Assembly (NCBI GenBank): GCA_963706605.1
Contig: OY970165.1
Location: forward strand, 744,001-808,000
From: VRUE01 sp963706605
GTDB lineage: Bacteria > Actinomycetota > Thermoleophilia > Solirubrobacterales > 70-9
Direction of reading: 5' to 3'
DNA: 64,000 bases
Positions 58,789-64,000 of the stretch are shown here, one piece after another. Numbering within the stretch: the first letter of the stretch is position 1; each line of letters begins with the position of its first letter. A model generated the notes under the pieces. That model did no database searches, was not told the DNA's origin, and worked only from the letters and a program-made list of their open reading frames with translations. A program made the position numbers and the translations under genes.

Positions 58789-59648
58789 GTCTCGATCCTA
58801 AAGACCGATCTCCCGGTTCCTCCATCCGAGCCGGTGAGAGGTGACCTCAACCGCGCGAGAAGCGCCGCGATCGCGAAGAAGGCGGTGGCGATCGCGATCA
58901 CCGCGAAGCTGGGCGGCAGCGAGGCGACCTCATAGCTGAGAGCCAGCCCACCCCACATCGAGACGAGCGCCAGCGCCGCCGAGAGCGCCAGGCCCCGCCA
59001 GGGGCTGTCGGTCAGAAGCCGCGCGGCGCCGCCCGGCGCGGCGAGCAGCCCGAGCAGCAGCAGTGCGCCGACCGCCTGAGTCGCCTCAGCGGCAACCACG
59101 GCCAGCAGGGCAAAGAAGCCGACGCCGATGGCGCGCAGGGGCAAGCCGAGGCTGCGCGCAACGTCGGGGTCGAGCGAGCCGAACAGCAGCGGGCGGGCGA
59201 TGGCAAGAAGGGCCAGCGCGGCGAGGACTGCGATCACTGCGGCGAGCCGGGCGTCCGCGGCCGAGAGCCCGAGGATGGAGCCGAAGAGGACGCGAACGGC
59301 GGCGGTGCCGTTTTCACCGCTGGAGCCGTTGGTGAAGATCGAGAGGAAAAGGGCGCCGAGGCCGAGCACCCAAGCGAAGACCGAGCCGATGACGACGTCG
59401 TCGGGGCGGGCTCGGGCCCCGAGCAGTCCCATCCCCATGGCCACGGCGGTCGTCGCGACGAAGAGCCCGAGCCTGATGTCAATCCCGGCCGCCGCCGCTG
59501 CAAGCGCCCCGGTGAAGGCGACGTGGCTGAGCGCGTCGCCGGCGAAGACCTGGCTGCGCAGGACGACGAAGTAACCGACGAGGCCGCAGGCAACGGCGAC
59601 GAAGCTGCCAGCCAGGAAGGCGTTGCGCATGAACTCGTGGGCGAACAT
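58785..59648 (-). CDS. znuB: Zinc/manganese ABC transporter permease, first copy
   Basis: A 287-residue permease of the ZnuB/MntB family with about eight or nine membrane helices. It contains FVAVACGLVGYFVVLRSQVF and GDALSHVAFTGALAAAAAGI at the N-terminus, family hallmarks, and ALLLLGLLAAPGGAARLLT. Its ATG overlaps the upstream permease stop by 1 bp. The two permeases together probably form the channel as a heterodimer. Confidence 0.9.
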   Translation of the reverse strand: MFAHEFMRNAFLAGSFVAVACGLVGYFVVLRSQVFAGDALSHVAFTGALAAAAAGIDIRLGLFVATTAVAMGMGLLGARARPDDVVIGSVFAWVLGLGALFLSIFTNGSSGENGTAAVRVLFGSILGLSAADARLAAVIAVLAALALLAIARPLLFGSLDPDVARSLGLPLRAIGVGFFALLAVVAAEATQAVGALLLLGLLAAPGGAARLLTDSPWRGLALSAALALVSMWGGLALSYEVASLPPSFAVIAIATAFFAIAALLARLRSPLTGSDGGTGRSVFRIET

Positions 59649-60538
59649 CAGGCGGGCGCTCCGAGCGGCTCGGGACCGCGGCGGGCGAGGGCTCCGAGGA
59701 GGAGCCGAACCGCCGTGTAGAGCCCGAAGGAGAGGCTCGTCACCCAGAATCCGACCGGATAGGGCGAGAAGTAGGCGATCCCGAGGCCGAGCCAGGTGAC
59801 CGTGAGGGCGAGCGCCACCGAGAGCGCCAGACCGGGACCCGGCCGGGCGGTGATCTGCTGCGCCGTGGCGGCCGGGGTGACGAGCAGGGCGAAAACCAGC
59901 AACGCGCCCGTTATCTCCGCCGTCGCCGCCACCGCCAACCCGAGCAGCAGCAGGAAGGCCAGCGCCAGCGCGCCGGTCGGCACGCCCGCCGCACGGGCGA
60001 CGGCGCCGTCGACCGAGGCGAACAGCAAGGGCCGTCCGATCACGGCGAGAACCGCGAGGGCAGCCAGCGCAACCCAGAGCAACGTCTGCACCTGGGCGGC
60101 CGTGATCCCTAGGAAGGTTCCGAACAGCAGCGACTCGAGGTCACTGAGCTGGCCGCTGTAGAGGGTGACGAAGAGGAAGCCGAGGCCGAGGCCGAATGCC
60201 TGCACGGCGCCGATCGCCGCCGACTCGCTGCTGGGGGACTCGCGGCCGGGGCGACTGACCTGGGAGAGCGCGAGCGCCGCGATCCCGCAGGCGCCGAAAT
60301 AACCGAGCGCGATGGGCAGGCCCGCCAGCGTGGCGCCGGCCGCGCCGGGGAAGGCGACGACCGAGAGCGTGTGGCCGGCGAAGGTCTGCCGGCGCAGCAC
60401 CATGAACCAGCCGATCGCCCCTGCCATCACCGCGACGATCGTGCCGGCCTCGAGCGCCTGCACCATGAAGGGAAATTCGGTCAACTGTTCGAGGTCGCTG
60501 ACCGGGTTCCAAGAGAGCCCGGCGAGCTCAATGGCCAT
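59648..60538 (-). CDS. znuB: Zinc/manganese ABC transporter permease, second copy
   Basis: A 296-residue permease with FMVLRRQTFAGHTLSVVAFP and GALLVFALLVTPAATAQQIT, equivalent to motifs in the other copy. Overall it diverges clearly from that copy, so the pair is an old duplication or a heterodimer rather than a recent one. It overlaps the ATPase gene by 11 bp. Confidence 0.9.
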   Translation of the reverse strand: MAIELAGLSWNPVSDLEQLTEFPFMVQALEAGTIVAVMAGAIGWFMVLRRQTFAGHTLSVVAFPGAAGATLAGLPIALGYFGACGIAALALSQVSRPGRESPSSESAAIGAVQAFGLGLGFLFVTLYSGQLSDLESLLFGTFLGITAAQVQTLLWVALAALAVLAVIGRPLLFASVDGAVARAAGVPTGALALAFLLLLGLAVAATAEITGALLVFALLVTPAATAQQITARPGPGLALSVALALTVTWLGLGIAYFSPYPVGFWVTSLSFGLYTAVRLLLGALARRGPEPLGAPA

Positions 60539-61400
60539 GATCGTGGCGCGGGTGGTGGTGGGCCGGGGGCTCGGGGGTGCCGACGACTACAAGACGGCCG
60601 TCTGAGGTCTCAAGCACCTCGACCGGCACGCCGTAGAGGCGGCTCAACGTGGGCCCGGTGATGACCTCGCGCGGGGTTCCTTCGACGCCGCTGCCCCCAG
60701 CGAAGTAGATCACCCGGTCGAGGTAGGGCAGGATCGGGTTGACGTCGTGGGCGACCAGCAAGACGGTCACCCCCTCCTTGCAGATCCGCTGCACGAGCGC
60801 CGCGACCGCACCCTGGTTGCTGAGATCGAGGCTGTCTAGCGGCTCGTCGAGCAGGAGGATGCGCGGGCGGCGAACGAGCGCCTGGGCGATCAGCAGGCGC
60901 TGCTGCTCCCCGCCCGAAAGCGCTCCGATCGGCCGCGAGGCATAGGCACTCGCACCGACCAGCTCGATCGTCTCCTCGACGCGGCTGGCGGCGGCGCGCC
61001 CGCGGGCGCTTAGCGCCGTCGGCAGCGGGAAGCCCCAGCGCGTCCCATCGAGGCCCAGGCGCACCAGGTCGAGGCCGCGAACCCGCGTTCCGGAGTCGAA
61101 GCTGCGCCTCTGCGGCAGGTAGCCGATCTGGGAGTTGGCGGACCCTGGCCGGCCGGAGAGGACCGTGGCCCTGCCCTCGCTCAGTGGCAAGAGTCCGAGC
61201 AGGACGTGGACAAGGGTCGACTTCCCCGAGCCGTTGGGACCGAGCACAGCCACGAACTCGCCCTGGCGAACGCTGAGATCGACACCTGACCAAACCGGGC
61301 GAGCGCCGCGCTTAGCCGTCGCCCCCTCGAGCCGGATCGCCTCCGCTGCCTCCTGCCGGCCGGCTGGCTGGACGCCGCTGCTGGCGGCCTGGATGCTCAT
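60528..61400 (-). CDS. znuC: Zinc/manganese ABC transporter ATPase
   Basis: A 290-residue ATPase. Walker A GPNGSGKST (54-62), Q loop IGYLPQRRSF, signature LSGGEQQRL (161-169), Walker B ILLLDEP (181-187), switch His in VAHDVN. The tail is His-rich (PPAHHHPRHDHGH), which could bind metal. ATG at 61398-61400 overlaps the znuA stop (ATGA); the frame is open upstream only through znuA. Confidence 0.92.
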   Translation of the reverse strand: MSIQAASSGVQPAGRQEAAEAIRLEGATAKRGARPVWSGVDLSVRQGEFVAVLGPNGSGKSTLVHVLLGLLPLSEGRATVLSGRPGSANSQIGYLPQRRSFDSGTRVRGLDLVRLGLDGTRWGFPLPTALSARGRAAASRVEETIELVGASAYASRPIGALSGGEQQRLLIAQALVRRPRILLLDEPLDSLDLSNQGAVAALVQRICKEGVTVLLVAHDVNPILPYLDRVIYFAGGSGVEGTPREVITGPTLSRLYGVPVEVLETSDGRLVVVGTPEPPAHHHPRHDHGH

Positions 61401-62332
61401 CCCCCTTCGTTTGCCCTGGCGAGCACCGCCAACAGCCCTTCCAGCTCGCGCGACTGCCATGCCTGGAAGCCGGCGCCTTCGGGGGTCATGGTCTCGGTCA
61501 CGGTGGCGACCGGGATTCCCGCCGCCTTGGCGGCGTCGTTCAGCCGCTGCACGTCGGGGGTCGCGTTCTGGCTGTTGTAGACCCAGACCTTGATCTGCTT
61601 GTCGGCGATCTGGCCATCGGTCGTTGCCTTCTCGGCGGGCGTCGGGTCGGTGCCCTCGGAGATCGCGTCGAGGAATCCGGTCGGGGTGAGGATCTTCAGG
61701 CCGAGGGAGGGGGCGAGCGCCGCGAAGATGCTCTCCGAGGCGCCGACCGGCGTGCCCGCGTAGCGCGAGTGGATCTGGGAGATCAGGCTGTGGTAACGAG
61801 CGAGGCCGACCGTCTCGAAGCGGTGCTGCTGGGCATCGAAGTAGGCGGCATGGCCGGGGTCTGCCTGCTTGTAGTCGGCGGTGATCTGCTCGATCACCTT
61901 CTGCACGGAGGCCGGCGAGTACCACTGGTGGGGGTTGTCCCCTTCCTTCAAGCCGAGCAGGTCGCCGGCCGTCAGAACGGTCCGCCCCGAGCTGGGGTTG
62001 GCGGCAAGCAACTTCGAGGCCCACGGGTCATAGCCGATCCCGTTGACGATCGCCATCTGAGCCCCAGCCATCGTGCGCGCGTCTTCTGAGGTCGGTTCGT
62101 AGTCGTGGGGGTCGGCGGCGGGGTTGGTGATGATGTTGGTCACCTCGACTTGATCGCCACCGAGCTGTTCGGCGATGCTGCCCCAGAAGTCCTCGGCGGC
62201 AACGACGTTGAGCTTGCCGGAGGAGCTGGTGGCACTTGAGCTCGACCCCCCGCATCCGGCGAGCAGCGTCGCCGCCAGCGCGGCGACGACGAGGAGGAGG
62301 GCGGCGGAAGCGCGGGCGCTTGATCGGGACAT
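61397..62332 (-). CDS. znuA: Zinc ABC transporter substrate-binding lipoprotein
   Basis: A 311-residue lipoprotein: signal ALLLVVAALAATLLAGC with acylated Cys27. Metal-ligand His residues appear in NPAADPHDYEP and GDNPHQWYSP, with later WVYNSQNATPDVQRLNDAAK. ATG at 62330-62332 is chosen because AAGGAG precedes it by 6 bases and the lipobox then fits; an in-frame start 45 codons earlier is not needed. First gene of the importer operon, with a Zur-type promoter upstream. Confidence 0.92.
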   Translation of the reverse strand: MSRSSARASAALLLVVAALAATLLAGCGGSSSSATSSSGKLNVVAAEDFWGSIAEQLGGDQVEVTNIITNPAADPHDYEPTSEDARTMAGAQMAIVNGIGYDPWASKLLAANPSSGRTVLTAGDLLGLKEGDNPHQWYSPASVQKVIEQITADYKQADPGHAAYFDAQQHRFETVGLARYHSLISQIHSRYAGTPVGASESIFAALAPSLGLKILTPTGFLDAISEGTDPTPAEKATTDGQIADKQIKVWVYNSQNATPDVQRLNDAAKAAGIPVATVTETMTPEGAGFQAWQSRELEGLLAVLARANEGG

Positions 62333-62401
62333 CGGGTCTCCTTGAAACGGGGTGGCTGTAGTCCTGGCGGCGACCTCTGTGTGCCGGACGCTGGGCACCC
62401 T

Positions 62402-62430
62402 AACATAAGAGTGAGACTCGTTCTCTTTAA
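62402..62430 (-). promoter_or_regulatory. Promoter with Zur-type operator before znuA
   Basis: Minus strand: TTAAAG (62425-62430), 17-bp spacer, TATGTT (62402-62407). The spacer contains the dyad GAGA-ACGAG-TCTC (62413-62425), placed to block polymerase. Binding by the Zur encoded at the end of the operon is inferred. Confidence 0.5.
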
Positions 62431-62504
62431 CTGATCCCCGTGATCCGAGGTGCCGAAGCGTCGCCACGGTTCAAGGCTTTTCCGGACCGGGCCGATGTAG
62501 AGGC

Positions 62505-64000
62505 GTGCCAGGCAGCGAGCAGACTCCAATCGGCCGGTTTTTCGACCGCCATCCGCTGCCGTTGCGGGCATTCGCCGTGCTGGCGTTGCTCTGGGGCCTC
62601 GGCTACCTGACCTGGCGGATCGGCTGGAGCGGTGAAGGCGCCAGTCCCCTCCCCTTCGCGATGCTGCTGGTCACCGAGGTCTACGGGCTGTGGGCACTCG
62701 GGACGCTGGCCTGGTACTCGTGGTCGCGACCGACCGCGGTGCGCCCGCCCACCACGCCGGGACGCAAGGTCGACGTCTACGTCTGCACCTACGACGAGCC
62801 GGTCGAGGTGGTGGCGGCGACCCTGGCCGGCTGCCGCGCCCTCGCCTACCCACACACGACCTACCTGCTCGATGACGGGCGACGGCCAGAGATGAGGGAG
62901 CTGGCGCGGGTCGCCGGTTCCCGCTACCTGACCCGGCCCGATAACTCCCACGCCAAGGCGGGCAACATCAACGCCGCCCTCCCCCGTACCGACGGCGAGT
63001 TGGTGCTGATGCTCGATGCCGACCACGTGCCGATGCCCGATGCGCTCGACGCGATAGTCGGTTACTTCGACGACGAGCGGGTCGCGCTGGTGCAGAGCCC
63101 GCACGACTTCTTCAACCACGACTCGGTCCAGCACTACGTCGTCGGCCGTCACGAGCAGTCGCTCTTCTATCGCGTCGTCTGCCCCGGCAAGGACCGCCAC
63201 GGCGCCGCCTACTGGTGCGGCTCGTCGGCGTTGCTGCGGCGCGAGGCGCTGATCGAGATCGGCGGCGTCGCAACCGAGACGATCGCCGAGGACTTTCACA
63301 CGACGATCCGCCTGCAGCGACACGGCTGGACCAGCCGCTACCACGACGAGGTGCTGGTCCAGGGTCTCGCCCCGCACGACCTCGACGGCTACCTCCTGCA
63401 GCGTGACCGCTGGGCGCGCGGCAACCTCGCCGTCTTCACCCTGCCGGAGTCACCGCTGCGCGCCCGCGAGCTGCGGCCCCTGCAACGCCTCTCCTACTTC
63501 GTCAGCCTCGCTGCCTACCTGGCGCCACCGATGCGGCTGCTGCTGCTGGCGACGCTGGGGCTGGTGATGTGGACCGGCGAGCTGCCGATGAAGATCAGCG
63601 TGCTCGCCCTGGCGGCTCTCTGGCTGCCCTCGGTCTCGCTCAATCTGCTGGCCGGCTCGGCGCTGACCCGCGGCTACATGCGGATAGGCGAGACCGCCCA
63701 CTACGAGCTGATGACGATGGAGATCTACACGCGGGCGCTGCGCTGCATCGTCCGCCCCGGCCACACCGCCTTCAAGGTGACGCCGAAGCAGGGCGCCGAC
63801 GGCGGCGGGATCGCCGCGGTCCGCAAGCTGCACCTGGTGATGCTCGCCGCCATGGTCCTGGCCGGCGGGACCGCGCTGCGCCTACTCGACCTGGTTGGCG
63901 TCGGTCCGCTGCCGGACATGCCGGGGATCGCCGCGGTCATCGTCCCACTGCTGGGCCTGATCGAGCTGCGCCGTGTCCTGCGCACCCTTCTCGCCGTCGG
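62505..64000 (+). CDS. Cellulose-synthase-like glycosyltransferase, family 2 (partial)
   Basis: At least 498 residues, running off the right edge. Two N-terminal membrane helices (about 18-38 and 50-73) precede a processive GT2 domain: Asp123-Asp124 (YLLDDG), DAD at 171-173, AED at 261-263 and QRDRW at 299-303, the UDP-sugar and acceptor motifs of BcsA-like enzymes. Further membrane helices follow (RLLLLATLGLVMW onward). It should polymerise a beta-linked exopolysaccharide at the membrane; no PilZ domain is seen before the window ends. GTG 62505 is chosen because the frame has no better start near the first helix. Confidence 0.88.
   Translation, partial: MPGSEQTPIGRFFDRHPLPLRAFAVLALLWGLGYLTWRIGWSGEGASPLPFAMLLVTEVYGLWALGTLAWYSWSRPTAVRPPTTPGRKVDVYVCTYDEPVEVVAATLAGCRALAYPHTTYLLDDGRRPEMRELARVAGSRYLTRPDNSHAKAGNINAALPRTDGELVLMLDADHVPMPDALDAIVGYFDDERVALVQSPHDFFNHDSVQHYVVGRHEQSLFYRVVCPGKDRHGAAYWCGSSALLRREALIEIGGVATETIAEDFHTTIRLQRHGWTSRYHDEVLVQGLAPHDLDGYLLQRDRWARGNLAVFTLPESPLRARELRPLQRLSYFVSLAAYLAPPMRLLLLATLGLVMWTGELPMKISVLALAALWLPSVSLNLLAGSALTRGYMRIGETAHYELMTMEIYTRALRCIVRPGHTAFKVTPKQGADGGGIAAVRKLHLVMLAAMVLAGGTALRLLDLVGVGPLPDMPGIAAVIVPLLGLIELRRVLRTLLAV

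Overview
The window is very GC-rich and looks chromosomal. Gene content and style suggest a high-GC actinobacterium of the Thermoleophilia/Solirubrobacterales kind. Pointers are zinc-finger forms of S4, S14, L33 and L36, tRNAs without encoded CCA, an ECF42/DGPF pair, TetR regulators, and giant secreted proteins of a type common in that class. The lineage is inferred from gene content; no marker was aligned.

Layout. (1) Positions 1-593 hold the start of surE and truA, divergent around a long hairpin element. (2) Positions 1321-21097, minus strand, are one long translation cluster read right to left: fusA, tuf, then the S10, spc and alpha operons (rpsJ to rplQ) with secY, adk and map. infA is not in its usual place between map and rpmJ. 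(3) Positions 21185-23751, plus strand, hold a membrane protein, rpsL, rpsG, a HAD-like protein and a small membrane protein. rpsL-rpsG are therefore split from, and divergent to, fusA-tuf. (4) Positions 23735-36359, minus strand, read right to left as rpmG-secE-nusG-rplK-rplA-rplJ-rplL-rpoB-rpoC, followed by a flavin monooxygenase. rplL carries an apparent one-base frameshift. (5) Positions 36474-50265 are accessory: an acyl-CoA dehydrogenase with a TetR-like protein lacking its DNA-binding domain, tRNA-Thr, a TetR gene coupled to a giant secreted protein, a Phd/VapC toxin-antitoxin pair, and two more giant secreted proteins. (6) Positions 50484-57537 hold a LuxR-type response regulator, an AbiEi/DUF559-like protein, a GAF histidine kinase, a Cys-rich RTX-like lipoprotein, a DGPF-ECF42 operon with a matching promoter, a quinone-reductase-like MDR enzyme and tRNA-Ser. 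(7) Positions 57685-64000 hold an NlpC/P60-like protein, a Zur-regulated zinc ABC importer with two permeases, and the start of a cellulose-synthase-like glycosyltransferase.

The most unusual signals are two repeat families. One is an 86-bp palindromic sequence, 85/86 identical, lying in the same reading frame inside rpsE and rpsQ. It resembles the way Rickettsia palindromic elements sit in genes. The other is a roughly 121-bp hairpin with a constant core and different but self-complementary arms, seen at 451-571 and 23612-23732. In the second copy it forms the C-terminus of a small membrane protein. Several ribosomal or secretion proteins (S17, S5, L5, L22, SecE) carry long charged, low-complexity extensions.
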